DNA of 28,449 bases from Nostoc sp. GT001 (GCF_030382115.1 NZ_JAUDRJ010000003.1:3119073-3147521), one strand, 5' to 3'. Shown: positions 7,360 to 15,495, counted from the stretch's first letter. Translations and numbers: made by a program. Notes: generated by a model from the sequence alone, not told the origin.

Positions 7360-8165
7360 ATTTTAACACCAAGCGCGGTTTTCTATAAATAAGATTGGTA
7401 TTGTTTCTATCTCTAACTATCTTATAGCTTAAGATGATAAGTTAACTATGATAGTTATATTAGATTAGCTACAGTAAGAAAAATAGGTTATTGCAGTTAT
7501 AAATATATAGATTAATGTGTATATGATGTATGTGATATTCGTCTTAATAAACTATATTTGATTTGGCTTAGTGTACTTGCGGCTCAATACTATTAATTCT
7601 TTTAAGTTTTATTTTCTATAAGTTAACTAACCTTAAGTAATGTTACTTTAGCTAAGTTATTACTAATTAAACCTCTAGTTTCTCTAGATGCCTTTAGTTT
7701 TTTCTTACTTTATCGTGTTATTTAATATATTGTTATATGATTTAACTCGTTTTTTCTTGCTGCCTTTATGCTTAATACATATCAAAACGATAAAACTGGG
7801 GAATGGTTGTTTCTTACGTTTCCATTGTTGAATGATTAGCTTTGATAGCATTTAAGCTTTAATACCTAGCTCTATAATTCCCCATAACAAGCGATATAAG
7901 ACTTAAGCTTACATTCTACCTGAGACTGAAAATAGAGGCATTATTGGCTAATTTAGCAGGGCTAATTGTTTAGTAACTACTATCAAGCTAGAAAACGAGT
8001 ACTATTTTTGAGTACTATTTTATAAAATTAGCTTATATATTGCAACATTCCGATAAGTAATTATGTTATGCAACTTCTATGCAAGTACTTCTGTCTCAAG
8101 CGATACTGATAGAGTACAGCCAATTTATGCAAGTAGCTGCAAACTGTTGATTTTTCGTTAATTTA
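7360..8165. other. AT-rich non-coding right end of the element
   Basis: About 800 bp with no credible gene on either strand; only frames of a few dozen codons occur. A 15-bp palindrome TAACTAT-G-ATAGTTA lies at 7443-7457. The right-end TATGCAA motifs begin at 8067. An excisionase would be expected somewhere in such an element but none is recognisable here. Confidence 0.55.
8067..8132. promoter_or_regulatory. Candidate integrase arm-type sites, right end
   Basis: TATGCAA occurs at 8067-8073, 8078-8084 and 8126-8132. The first two are 11 bp apart, exactly as at the left end (1622, 1633). The nearest copy ends 33 bp before the attachment repeat at 8166, and the nearest left copy starts 33 bp after the left repeat, so the layout is symmetric about the joined site. 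Confidence 0.55.
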
Positions 8166-8216
8166 AAAAGCCCGTGACGAGGATTGAACTCGTGACCTCA
8201 CCCTTACCAAGGGTGT
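8166..8216. repeat. Attachment repeat, right copy (inside tRNA-Thr)
   Basis: Identical over 51 bp to 1524-1574. It supplies the anticodon arm, T arm and 3' acceptor strand of the intact tRNA-Thr, so insertion restores the tRNA. One end of the identity falls at the start of the anticodon stem, a usual crossover location for tyrosine recombinases. Confidence 0.93.
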
Positions 8217-8240
8217 GCTCTACCACTGAGCCACACGGGC
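8169..8240 (-). tRNA. tRNA-Thr (anticodon GGT)
   Basis: On the minus strand the acceptor GCCCGTG pairs with CACGGGC. The D arm is GCTC/GAGC, the anticodon arm CACCC-TTGGTAA-GGGTG reads GGT, and the T arm is ACGAG-TTCAATC-CTCGT. No CCA is encoded and the base after the acceptor strand is T. It is the integration site of the element: the 3' part belongs to the 51-bp repeat. Confidence 0.96.
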
Positions 8241-8324
8241 GAAATTTGATTTTTCAGCTAGAAGTTAAAATGCTGGGAGTTTTGATGCTTTCCCAGTCAT
8301 TATAACTTATAACTTCGTAAGTGG

Positions 8325-8407
8325 TGGGCCGGGCTGGATTTGAACCAGCGTAGGCGCAAGCCAACGGATTTACAGTCCGTCTCCATTAACCACTCGGACA
8401 CCGACCC
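8325..8407 (-). tRNA. tRNA-Tyr (anticodon GTA)
   Basis: The 83-nt minus-strand gene has acceptor GGGTCGG paired with CCGGCCC (one G-U pair), anticodon GTA within ACGGACTGTAAATCCGT, a long class II variable arm, and T arm CTGG-TTCAAAT-CCAG. CCA follows the discriminator A in the DNA (8324-8322). Confidence 0.96.
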
Positions 8408-8480
8408 GATTTGTCTCACGATTTAAAATCTTAGCACCATGTTTTATAAATTGCAAGTGATTAGAAAAAATAACTTTTGG

Positions 8481-8510
8481 GTAGAGATCGCAACAAAACT
8501 GCGTCTCTAC
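8481..8510. repeat. Small dispersed palindrome after nadA
   Basis: GTAGAGATCGCA and TGCGTCTCTAC form an inverted repeat with one bulged base. It resembles the GTAGAGACGC...GCGTCTCTAC repeats common between genes in Nostoc-type genomes. It lies 20 bp past the nadA stop and could act as a 3' hairpin for its mRNA. Confidence 0.5.
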
Positions 8511-8530
8511 CATCTGGATAAAAATACTGG

Positions 8531-9505
8531 TTACACGCTCATTTCCAGCATTCGTTGCATTGGTCGCAGTGCAGCAAGGCGAATATCCTCTGACATGGTA
8601 ATTTCGGGAGTACGATTTTTCATTGCCCAGTAGAGCTTTTCTAGGGTGTTTAACCGCATAAACGGACATTCGTTACAAGCACAGTTATTTATCGGTGGTG
8701 CAGGAATGAAGTGTTTGTCAGGAGCTAGTTTTTGCATTTGGTGAATGATTCCCGGCTCCGTAGCAACGATAAATTCTTTAGTGGGGCTGCTTTGACAATA
8801 CTTGAGTAAGGCGGCCGTGGAGCCAATAAAACTAGCGTGGCGCAATACACTACTTTCACATTCTGGGTGTGCGATCGCCTCTGCTTCGGGATGGGCAATT
8901 TTTAATTGGATAATTTTCTTTTCCGAAAAGGTTTCATGGACAATACAGCTACCTTGCCATAGCACCAAATCTCGTCCAGTCTGTTCCATCACATACCGCC
9001 CCAAGTTCCGATCTGGGGCAAAAATAATCGGCTGTTCTTTTGGTATCTGCTGCACAATTTTCACAGCGTTGGAACTGGTGCAAATAATATCACTCATCGC
9101 CTTGATATCAGCAGAACAGTTGATATAAGACACCACCAGATGATCTGGATGCGCTGCTTTAAAAGCTGCAAACTCCTCTGGTGGACAACTGTCGGCTAAA
9201 GAACAACCAGCATTCAAATCTGGTAAAAGTACTAATTTATCGGGATTGAGTATCTTTGCTGTTTCTGCCATGAAGTGAACACCAGCAAAGACGATCACAT
9301 CCGCATTGGTTTTTTCGGCGGCTCTTGCTAGTTGTAATGAATCCCCAATAAAGTCTGCAATATCCTGAATATCTGGCTCTTGATAATAATGCGCCAGGAT
9401 AACTGCGTTGAGTTCTTTTTTGAGACTCTGAATCGCGGCAAACAAATCTAGTGGTAGTTCACCCGGTTGGGTTTTTTCTCGTTGAGCTAGTGCAGTAGTA
9501 AACAC
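8531..9505 (-). CDS. nadA: Quinolinate synthase NadA
   Basis: This 324-residue enzyme condenses iminoaspartate with dihydroxyacetone phosphate to quinolinate in de novo NAD synthesis; it binds a [4Fe-4S] cluster in the cytoplasm. Visible family marks are [20 protein letters not shown] near residue 35, [12 protein letters not shown] near 75, the cysteine segment [10 protein letters not shown] near 100, HPECESSVL in the middle, and the C-terminal [19 protein letters not shown]. These contain the three conserved cluster cysteines. Length and ends are normal. It is divergent from the phosphoesterase gene and followed by tRNA-Tyr. Confidence 0.97.
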   Translation of the reverse strand: MFTTALAQREKTQPGELPLDLFAAIQSLKKELNAVILAHYYQEPDIQDIADFIGDSLQLARAAEKTNADVIVFAGVHFMAETAKILNPDKLVLLPDLNAGCSLADSCPPEEFAAFKAAHPDHLVVSYINCSADIKAMSDIICTSSNAVKIVQQIPKEQPIIFAPDRNLGRYVMEQTGRDLVLWQGSCIVHETFSEKKIIQLKIAHPEAEAIAHPECESSVLRHASFIGSTAALLKYCQSSPTKEFIVATEPGIIHQMQKLAPDKHFIPAPPINNCACNECPFMRLNTLEKLYWAMKNRTPEITMSEDIRLAALRPMQRMLEMSV

Positions 9506-9654
9506 AGTTAGGGGGTGCTTTAAATTGCAAATTTATGTCCTGTGGAATCAATTATAGTAGTTTTTACCAAAAATAGTGGACGGTTGATATTTTGGGGTTG
9601 TGTCCAAATCCGGCTGAGTTTCATATCCTGGAGATAGACGGCAAGGAAAGTGGC

Positions 9655-10575
9655 ATGACCAGTCAGAAAACTCAATCGATAACCCTGAAAATTGCTGTAG
9701 TTGGAGATATTCACGACCAATGGGAAGTGGAAGATGGTATTGCACTCAAGCATTTGGGTGTTGACTTAGCGCTGTTTGTCGGGGATTTTGGCAACGAGTC
9801 GGTGGAAGTGGTCAGAGCGATCGCATCTCTCGATATTCCCAAAGCAGCCGTAATGGGCAACCACGATGCTTGGTATACCGCCACCGAATGGGGACGCAAA
9901 AAGGCTCCTTATGACCGCTCTAAGGAAGACTGGGTACAGGAACAACTCGATTTATTAGGCCCGTCCCATGTCGGTTACGGTAAGTTGGATTTTCCCGCTT
10001 GGAATTTAACTGTAGTGGGGGGTCGTCCCTTTACTTGGGGTGGCCCAGAGTGGAAATTCGCGGAAATCTGTAAAGAACGTTACGGTGTGACAAGTTTGGA
10101 AGAATCCGCCGATCGCATCGTGAAAGCGATCAAAAGCGCCGCTTATGAGACGATTATATTTTTGGGTCACAATGGGCCTAGTGGATTAGGTGATCGCCCC
10201 GAAGACCCCTGCGGCAAAGACTGGCACCCAATTGGCGGCGATTTTGGCGATCCAGATTTGGGCGAGGCGATTTCTCAAGCCTTGACTGCTGGTAAAACCA
10301 TTCCTCTGGTGACATTTGGTCACATGCACCGAGATTTACGCCATACCAAGAAGGTGCAACGCAAACCCATCTTTAGAAGTCCAGAGGGGACAATTTACTT
10401 AAATGCGGCTAGTGTCCCCAGGATTGTGGAAAATGACAGCGAGAAGTTGCGTAACTTTTCTATTGTCTCCTTAGAGGCGGGTGTGGTTTCGCAAGTTTCC
10501 CTAGTTTGGGTGGGGAATGACTTCCAGGTGGCTAAGGAGGAAATTTTGTATGAGCGATCGCGTATTGTGTCGTAG
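9655..10575 (+). CDS. Calcineurin-like metallophosphoesterase (TIGR04168-type)
   Basis: I place the start at ATG 9655, preceded by GGAAAG at good spacing, giving 306 residues. A longer frame from TTG 9592 adds 21 residues that look unlike protein of this family. The two-metal phosphoesterase motifs are clear: VVGDIHDQW, FVGDFGNESVEVV, MGNHDAW, FLGHNGPSGLG and TFGHMHRDL, in order. The sequence looks like the conserved phosphoesterase family of cyanobacteria and plants whose substrate is not known. Divergent from nadA; a HIP1 site overlaps the end of the gene. Confidence 0.9.
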   Translation: MTSQKTQSITLKIAVVGDIHDQWEVEDGIALKHLGVDLALFVGDFGNESVEVVRAIASLDIPKAAVMGNHDAWYTATEWGRKKAPYDRSKEDWVQEQLDLLGPSHVGYGKLDFPAWNLTVVGGRPFTWGGPEWKFAEICKERYGVTSLEESADRIVKAIKSAAYETIIFLGHNGPSGLGDRPEDPCGKDWHPIGGDFGDPDLGEAISQALTAGKTIPLVTFGHMHRDLRHTKKVQRKPIFRSPEGTIYLNAASVPRIVENDSEKLRNFSIVSLEAGVVSQVSLVWVGNDFQVAKEEILYERSRIVS

Positions 10576-10624
10576 ACATTCGCATCTAGTAGTGCAATCT
10601 GCGTAGATAATAGGGTATAGTATT

Positions 10625-10701
10625 ATCTGTCAAGTTTAGTGCTAACCAACAAAAGCGCCTAAATAGCGTCTGAAACTAGGATCAGCACAAGTTTGACAGA
10701 T
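10625..10701. repeat. Imperfect inverted repeat before tRNA-Ser
   Basis: ATCTGTCAA (10625-10633) with TTGACAGAT (10693-10701) and, inside them, GTGCT (10639-10643) with AGCAC (10684-10688) can pair. The right arm ends 5 bp before tRNA-Ser. It may be a remnant of a small mobile repeat; it overlaps where the tRNA promoter should be. Confidence 0.35.
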
Positions 10702-10706
10702 TTACT

Positions 10707-10791
10707 GGAGAGGTGGCAGAGTGGTCGATTGCGTCCGACTTGAAATCGGATGAGGCTAAAACCTCCGGGAGTTCGAATCTCCCCCTCTCCG
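10707..10791 (+). tRNA. tRNA-Ser (anticodon TGA)
   Basis: An 85-nt class II tRNA. The acceptor GGAGAGG pairs with CCTCTCC with discriminator G, anticodon arm TCCGA-CTTGAAA-TCGGA reads TGA, a long variable arm follows, and the T arm is GGGAG-TTCGAAT-CTCCC. No CCA is encoded. Confidence 0.97.
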
Positions 10792-10849
10792 TTTAGGAAT
10801 TAATATGTGCTAGTTGCTGGTAAAAATCACAGGCAAAATATTAATTCTG

Positions 10850-10886
10850 AATTGAAGTGAAGAATCAGTAATTCTTCACTTCAATT
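10850..10886. repeat. Perfect 16-bp inverted repeat after tRNA-Ser
   Basis: AATTGAAGTGAAGAAT (10850-10865) and its exact complement (10871-10886) are separated by CAGTA. No T run follows, so it is not a classic terminator, though it could still end or protect the tRNA-Ser transcript. It may also be a dispersed repeat. Confidence 0.6.
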
Positions 10887-10943
10887 AGAGTAATAAATAC
10901 TGTAATCTTACTCAAACTTGATACTGGCGATCGCTTTAAGCAG

Positions 10944-11147
10944 TCAACCAAGGGGGTTATTTTTGCAGAAGATTAAGACCACATTTTTGACCTTTTTCAC
11001 TAAGTTGCCACAAGGTGTAGGAGAAAACAAGATATCTACTTGGCGAACTTCATCTGTCACATTTCGACTTACTTCTACCTTTCCAGAAGGGGAAAGTAAC
11101 TCTTCTAAATATTGTTTAGCAAATTGATCGTGTGGTTGTCGGGCCAT
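10944..11147 (-). pseudogene. Truncated start of a cyanobacterial Rpn/DUF4351-like protein
   Basis: The first 43 residues (MARQPHDQFAKQYLEELLSP, then a segment like VTDEVRQVDILFSP) match my memory of the N-terminus of a cyanobacterial family of nuclease-like proteins, normally a few hundred residues long. The remaining 24 residues look unrelated and the frame ends at 67 codons, so this is probably a decayed remnant. I see no continuation downstream on the minus strand. A small expressed protein cannot be excluded. Confidence 0.5.
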
Positions 11148-11198
11148 GCGATCGCCAGCACATTATCACAAATCAGACTAAAAAAGTGCCTTTTTTGT

Positions 11199-11236
11199 TA
11201 AAAAAACCACCCTAAGCTAAAGTTTACAGGGTGGTT
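11199..11236 (-). terminator. Intrinsic terminator of the small membrane protein gene
   Basis: On the minus strand AACCACCCT (11236-11228) and AGGGTGGTT (11213-11205) form a perfect 9-bp stem followed by a run of T. It begins 12 bp after the stop of the gene at 11249. Confidence 0.85.
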
Positions 11237-11248
11237 AATGGGATAGAA

Positions 11249-11674
11249 CTATTTAAAAATAGCAACAGTTGTACATCCGACGGCAAGGATGGTAGCTACC
11301 CAGACACTACCGCTTATCATCAGAAGTGGAATGGAAACAATACCAAGTGCCAGAATCAAGGCAACAGTTTTACCTCCTGGTTTTAAGAATGGAAGAATCG
11401 GCTTCATCCATTGCTCTAACCAATTTTGTTTAAGTATTGGTAATCTATTATCGTTGCTTTGTTCTGGATACTCGATTTGCGTTTCTTCGCTCGATTTCAG
11501 TCTGTTAGCAAGCTGCAAGTCTTCACTGTCTAAATCGAATCTTAGAACTAGACTGCTGTCGTTATGTTCTCGATAAACTATCTCTTCTTCTACAGGTTCC
11601 TCAATAGCAAAAAAGTGTGAGTTTTCTTGGTTTAAACCGCGATCAGCTTCGTCAAACTGGTGGATACTTGGCAT
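11249..11674 (-). CDS. Small membrane protein of unknown function
   Basis: A 141-residue protein I do not recognise. Residues 1-75 are acidic and polar (EEPVEEEIVYREHNDSS and similar), probably cytoplasmic and partly disordered. Residues about 80-100 are basic/aromatic (LKQNWLEQWMKPILPF). The C-terminus carries two hydrophobic stretches, VALILALGIVSIPLLMISGS and VWVATILAVGCTTVAIF, likely a helical hairpin ending at the membrane. A strong terminator follows. Confidence 0.7.
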   Translation of the reverse strand: MPSIHQFDEADRGLNQENSHFFAIEEPVEEEIVYREHNDSSLVLRFDLDSEDLQLANRLKSSEETQIEYPEQSNDNRLPILKQNWLEQWMKPILPFLKPGGKTVALILALGIVSIPLLMISGSVWVATILAVGCTTVAIFK

Positions 11675-12148
11675 TTTGTTTTTTTCAATTATTTAATTGG
11701 ATAACTGAACCCGTCGTACCCAGCCAAGACACCAAATTCTCAGAGTATGATAAACTAAGAATATATAAATAAATTAACTAGCTCGGCGATCCTAAGAGCT
11801 TTGACATCTGAGAGAATCTGGTGTCCTAGCTCAGGTAGTCCGGGTTATTTTTTTTAAGGCTTCTTTTCTAAGGTAATAGAATCAGACAACCTACTTTACT
11901 CATAGTAATATACAAATCTAGAATTTGGTACAGGGGGGAAGACAAATTTTTGATTAGTACAAATAAACTATATCGTCTTGGATAGTCTAACAACAGGTGT
12001 TATAACAACTTTTTTATTTTTTGATTGCGGTGCAAGTGAATACCTTTAAAAAATACAAATAAATAATAACTATAATATATAACAGAGCTATACCCTTCTC
12101 ATGCATGGGTAGCTTACGTCCAGTTATATCCAGGTGCAGTATTGTAGT
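11675..12148. other. Gene-free stretch with long inverted repeat and a -10 box
   Basis: Between two divergent genes. It holds the long imperfect inverted repeat at 11708-11846, AT-rich sequence, and a TATAAT at 12071-12076 that could serve the gene starting at 12149. I see no other coding frame. Confidence 0.45.
11708..11854 (+). ncRNA. Candidate structured RNA or large hairpin ending in a T run
   Basis: The arms 11708-11745 and 11806-11846 pair in blocks: AACCCG/CGGGTT, TACC/GGTA, GACACCA/TGGTGTC and ATTCTC/GAGAAT. A run of eight T follows at 11849 on the plus strand, so a plus-strand transcript would end like an intrinsic terminator. It matches no RNA family I recognise. A mobile repeat with terminal inverted repeats is the alternative. 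Confidence 0.35.
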
Positions 12149-12589
12149 ATGTCAACGAAAGAAGGGGTTTCATCCAAACAATCTAAATCATCTGCTGCTG
12201 AGAACTCTCTCCCCTCTTCGGTGGCTTTTGTCCATAATTTCCTTGATGAGTATGGATTAGACCCTTATGAGTTTCGACTGTACGCTCATATAGTTCGCAG
12301 AACTGGAGGCAAACCTGAAGGTGTTTGCTTTGCAAGTCTCCGAAAAACAGCAGAGATTTGCAAAATGAGTACACGCAAGGCTCAACAGGGCATTAAAGTT
12401 CTAATCAAGGCTAATTTTGTTACCCAAACTAAGCGTACAGGGCGCACAGATGAGTATAGAGTTACACCTGTTAGTGATTGGGTTCCTAAAGAAGAGCTAG
12501 ACGAAATCCGTAAAGCTATTGGAGGAAATTCTACAAAAACATCAGTTGGTTCAGAAATAGAAGCTGAGACTGAAACAATTGAGTCTTAG
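12149..12589 (+). CDS. Helix-turn-helix (winged-helix-like) protein
   Basis: 146 residues from ATG 12149; a GTG at 12134 would add five. After a polar N-terminus, VAFVHNFLDEYGLDPYEFRL leads into a helix-turn-helix: CFASLRKTAEICKMSTRKAQ followed by a wing-like KRTGRTDEYRVTP. This is the layout of HTH_36/replication-initiator-type DNA-binding domains. The C-terminal 35 residues are acidic and low in complexity. It could be a regulator or a relic of a plasmid or phage replication gene; nothing nearby decides this. Confidence 0.7.
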   Translation: MSTKEGVSSKQSKSSAAENSLPSSVAFVHNFLDEYGLDPYEFRLYAHIVRRTGGKPEGVCFASLRKTAEICKMSTRKAQQGIKVLIKANFVTQTKRTGRTDEYRVTPVSDWVPKEELDEIRKAIGGNSTKTSVGSEIEAETETIES

Positions 12590-12748
12590 ATATTCTACTG
12601 TGATGCACATATATAATTTTGTCAAAACCAATTTTATAAGTATTGCTTCGCTATAAAACTGATCTTTCATTGCGTCGTACGATCGCTCCTCTCTCCTATT
12701 GCTTGCATCGTGCTAGCATAAAGAAAAATCCTACTTTGAGGTAAAGCG

Positions 12749-13015
12749 ATGGCTACCCTTTATGTAAGAAATTTACCCGATGATTTGTATGCAAAACTGC
12801 AAGAGTTAGCGGCATCTGAACACCGTTCCATTAACGCCCAAGTTATAACTTTGTTAGAACAAGCTTTAAAAACTGAAGCACAGCATACCGAAGAGGAAAA
12901 GCGAAAAAATGTCCCAAAACTCTTAGAGGAAATTCGCCTTCGTCGTGAGAGTCGCCAGACTGATGTGGAATGGCCTGATAGTACTGCGTTAATCCGAGAA
13001 GACCGAGACAGATGA
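12749..13015 (+). CDS. Ribbon-helix-helix antitoxin (FitA/VapB type)
   Basis: This 88-residue protein starts with a ribbon-helix-helix fold, MATLYVRNLPDDLYAKLQEL, then SINAQVITLLEQALK, which binds operator DNA as a dimer. The charged C-terminal part (LRRESRQTDVEWPDSTALIR) would mask the toxin active site. A GAGG Shine-Dalgarno lies upstream of ATG 12749. It overlaps the toxin gene by ATGA, the usual coupling of type II toxin-antitoxin pairs, and probably represses its own operon together with the toxin. Confidence 0.92.
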   Translation: MATLYVRNLPDDLYAKLQELAASEHRSINAQVITLLEQALKTEAQHTEEEKRKNVPKLLEEIRLRRESRQTDVEWPDSTALIREDRDR

Positions 13016-13473
13016 CTATCCCTCTCAGGTGTGTTGTAGACGCAAGTGTAGCTATTAAGCAATTTATACCAGATGATCCACTAACTCCGAAAGTTAATCA
13101 ACTGTTTGCTCATCTTGCCAATCCTCAAACTGCGATCTATGTCCCAGACCTGTTTTACATTGAGTGTGGCAACATCATTTGGAAGTATGTCCGCGCCAAA
13201 CTTTATACTGTTGCTGATGTGCCAGCAGATTTAGCAACTCTCAAAAACTTCCCCTTGCGTGTTGTCTCTACGGCTGATTTGATGGCGGATGCAGTTGCGA
13301 TCGCATTAAATTATGGAATCTCCGCCTACGATGGCTCTTATGTCGCACTTTCACAGCAGGTAGGCGCTACTTTGCTGACTCTAGACGGCAACCTGGTAAA
13401 GGCTTTAGCTGGTTCGTCTTACAATGTTTCCTCGTTTAATGACTTCGAGGTTCCGCCGTTGGAGTCAATGTAG
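13012..13473 (+). CDS. vapC: PIN-domain toxin (VapC family)
   Basis: A 153-residue PIN ribonuclease. The acidic metal-binding residues are in place: Asp in VVDASVAIK near residue 10, Glu in FYIECGN near 51, Asp in ISAYDGSYVALS near 106, and Asp in LLTLDGNL near 123. VapC toxins cut RNA, often tRNA or rRNA, when freed from their antitoxin. The ATG overlaps the antitoxin stop (ATGA). Length is somewhat above the commonest VapC size but normal for cyanobacterial members. Confidence 0.93.
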   Translation: MTIPLRCVVDASVAIKQFIPDDPLTPKVNQLFAHLANPQTAIYVPDLFYIECGNIIWKYVRAKLYTVADVPADLATLKNFPLRVVSTADLMADAVAIALNYGISAYDGSYVALSQQVGATLLTLDGNLVKALAGSSYNVSSFNDFEVPPLESM

Positions 13474-13508
13474 AAGCGATGTCTTCGACGGGCTATGCCT
13501 ACGCTTTC
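13474..13508 (-). repeat. Dispersed Nostoc-type repeat, copy 2
   Basis: AAGCGATGTCTTCGACGGGC followed by TATGCCTACGC. This is the inverted counterpart of the repeat at 1161-1190. It starts at the very end of the VapC gene, so it may have been inserted next to the toxin stop. Confidence 0.6.
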
Positions 13509-13673
13509 CTCGCCATATATTTAACCCCAAAGCATTGAATGAGGCTAAACAAATCGATACAAACTCAGAATTGGGGAAATTAAATTTTTATCACTGACTT
13601 ATCTTAGTTGCAATAAAATTAGTTTGTAAAGCAGGGAATAAACCTGCTGTTTTTTAATATTCAATTGTCAAAA

Positions 13674-14120
13674 ATGTCTTTTACTTATAACCGCACGGTT
13701 CGTTTTCAAGATACTGATGCTGCTGGGGTAGTTTATTTTGCTAACGTTTTGAGTATTTGCCATGAAGCTTATGAAGAATCTTTAGAAGCATCAAGTATTA
13801 ATCTCAAAGATTTTTTTACTAATCCATCTGTAGCTTTCCCGATTGTTCATGCTAGTGTTGATTTTTTGCGCCCTATGTTTGTCGGGGACAAGTTGCTAAT
13901 TAGTTTAATTCCCCAAAAAATAGGTGTTGATAAGTTTGAAATTACTTACGAGATTATAGTGGGTGAGGTGGTAGTTGCTAAGGCTATTACCCGTCATGTT
14001 TGTATTGATGTGAGTAGTAGAAGTAAGCAGGAATTATCTGAAGAGATAATCCAATGGTTGGAAACTAACCGCAGAGATGCTGAAGGCGTAGAAAGAAGAA
14101 AGTCGAGAGAGATTATGTGA
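13674..14120 (+). CDS. Hotdog acyl-CoA thioesterase, probable DHNA-CoA thioesterase
   Basis: 148 residues from ATG 13674; a TTG three codons earlier is unlikely to be used. It is a 4-hydroxybenzoyl-CoA thioesterase-type hotdog protein: [20 protein letters not shown] carries the catalytic Asp, followed by [16 protein letters not shown] and the [11 protein letters not shown] strand. The menE gene ends within its last codons (8-bp convergent overlap), and the phylloquinone cluster follows. By context it should hydrolyse 1,4-dihydroxy-2-naphthoyl-CoA, the step before MenA. The fold is firm; the substrate is inferred from position and known cyanobacterial homologues. Confidence 0.88.
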   Translation: MSFTYNRTVRFQDTDAAGVVYFANVLSICHEAYEESLEASSINLKDFFTNPSVAFPIVHASVDFLRPMFVGDKLLISLIPQKIGVDKFEITYEIIVGEVVVAKAITRHVCIDVSSRSKQELSEEIIQWLETNRRDAEGVERRKSREIM

Positions 14121-15495
14121 TGGAATTATGGAGGAATTCTGTGGCTATTTGTTGTAACTTTTGGCGGTTAATCTTACCTTGAGAGTTACGGGGTAAGTTT
14201 TCCTGTGGAATCCAATATTTAGGGATTTTAAATTTGCTGAGTTTGTCTTTAAGTAGGGTTTGGATTTTTAAGGCAGAGGTATCTGATTTATTGGGAATGT
14301 AAATCGCTGTTAAAGCTTGTCCCCAGTGTTTATCTGGGAGGCCAATGATACAAATATCGGCAACCATTTGAGTTGATAGGATAGCTGATTCAATCTCTGC
14401 TGGATAAATATTTTCTCCACCTGTAATAATTTTGTCGCTGTTACGTCCGACTATATTTAAATAACCTTGTTCGTCTAAAAAACCTAAATCATCTACTTGA
14501 AAATCAGTTTTATTTTCTCTATTTTTAGGATAGTAACCAAGGGCTAAAGATTGAGCGTGAATGGTGATATTTCCGATTTGATTGGAATTTAAAATTTCGC
14601 CTTGCTGATTGCAAATAGTTACTTTTGCATGGGGGAGAATTTGACCACTGCTAATTTTACCACTCAGAAAATCATCCGGTTTGAGGGTAGCAATTTGAGA
14701 GGCGGTTTCTGTCATACCATAGGTAGGTGCTAATCGGATGTGGTGAAATCTGGCTTTTTCTAGTAGTTCGTTCCATGCTGGCGCACCTCCCAAAAGTACA
14801 GTATTAAATTGGGATAGCCATTCAGTTAATTCTGGATTTTGTAGGAGGCGTTGTAACTGCGTTGGTACTAAAGATATGAAAAATTCTGATTGTTTAATAT
14901 TTAATATTTGACCTGATTCTACAGCTTTAAATGGTTGAATAGATAGTTTACCTGCGGTAGTGAATGAGCGCATAAATTGCATTAAACCACTAACGTGATA
15001 TAAGGGCAACACGCAAAACGAATTGACTTGTTTTAGTTCAAAGTATTGTGTAAATCCTTGTACCGATGAGATGAGAGTTTCCCAAGTGTGAATGGCAAAT
15101 TTAATTTCTCCTGATGAACCACCCGTAGGAATCATGATGCTATTGGGAATTGGGCATTGGTAATTATTTCCATTCCCTATTCCCCATTCCCTATTCCCCA
15201 TTCCCAAAATAATATCTGGCTGTACTAAATCAAAGACTTGTTGCCATTCTTGTGTTCCCCAATCGGGATTACAAAGAAAAACTGGACAATTCGCTGCACA
15301 AGCGGCAATAAAACTTGCTAGAAACTTTAATGGTTCACATTCAGCTAAGATGATTTTTGGTGGTGTTCCACACGCTGATAATTGTGTTAGTTCTAAATAT
15401 AATTCTTGAGCTATTTGATTAAATTGATGGCTGCTATAACCGATAAGCCAATCATTTTGAGCTAGGTTATTAAGACAGTCTAAAGGTCGTTCCAT
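14113..15495 (-). CDS. menE: o-Succinylbenzoate-CoA ligase MenE, with repeat insertion
   Basis: This adenylate-forming enzyme activates o-succinylbenzoate with CoA in phylloquinone synthesis. From ATG 15495 it has 460 residues; a GTG at 15510 with AAGAAG upstream is possible and deepens the overlap with menC. Motifs are [13 protein letters not shown] (P-loop), [31 protein letters not shown] and the C-terminal GKINRQKL lysine. Just before the P-loop a stretch of about 21 residues ([12 protein letters not shown] then YQCPIPNS) is encoded by heptamer tandem repeats at 15142-15205. It is in frame and replaces a short loop. The 3' end overlaps the thioesterase gene by 8 bp. Confidence 0.95.
   Translation of the reverse strand: MERPLDCLNNLAQNDWLIGYSSHQFNQIAQELYLELTQLSACGTPPKIILAECEPLKFLASFIAACAANCPVFLCNPDWGTQEWQQVFDLVQPDIILGMGNREWGIGNGNNYQCPIPNSIMIPTGGSSGEIKFAIHTWETLISSVQGFTQYFELKQVNSFCVLPLYHVSGLMQFMRSFTTAGKLSIQPFKAVESGQILNIKQSEFFISLVPTQLQRLLQNPELTEWLSQFNTVLLGGAPAWNELLEKARFHHIRLAPTYGMTETASQIATLKPDDFLSGKISSGQILPHAKVTICNQQGEILNSNQIGNITIHAQSLALGYYPKNRENKTDFQVDDLGFLDEQGYLNIVGRNSDKIITGGENIYPAEIESAILSTQMVADICIIGLPDKHWGQALTAIYIPNKSDTSALKIQTLLKDKLSKFKIPKYWIPQENLPRNSQGKINRQKLQQIATEFLHNSIT
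15142..15205. repeat. Heptamer tandem repeats inside menE
   Basis: ATTGGG(A/C)-type heptamers run from 15142 to 15162, and ATTCCC(T/C) heptamers from 15172 to 15205 (nearly five units). Heptamer tandems of this kind are common between genes in heterocystous cyanobacteria. Here they lie inside a coding region and are translated. Gain or loss of units other than in threes would shift the frame. Confidence 0.85.

Larger units (their letters stand above)
1524..8216. mobile_element. Integrative element in tRNA-Thr(GGT), about 6.7 kb
   Basis: A perfect 51-bp direct repeat at 1524-1574 and 8166-8216 matches the tRNA-Thr 3' part from the anticodon stem to just past the 3' end. The intact tRNA is at the right end and the orphan half at the left. 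A tyrosine recombinase gene lies 73 bp inside the left repeat. The interior is clearly more AT-rich than the flanks. HIP1 sites occur in the integrase gene (1786, 2383) but I see none from 2842 to 8165. Contents in order: integrase, VapE-like helicase, hexamer cluster, CoiA-like protein, and two unknown proteins. No capsid, transposase or conjugation gene is visible. A minimal integrative element or phage-satellite-like unit is the best reading. The boundaries are firm; the class is inferred. Confidence 0.88.

Noticed and set aside
8439..9128. Plus-strand frames opposite nadA
   Set aside because: They are antisense shadows of the strongly conserved nadA coding frame.
9592..9654. N-terminal extension of the phosphoesterase from TTG
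   Set aside because: The extra 21 residues do not fit the family, and ATG 9655 has a good GGAAAG ribosome-binding site.
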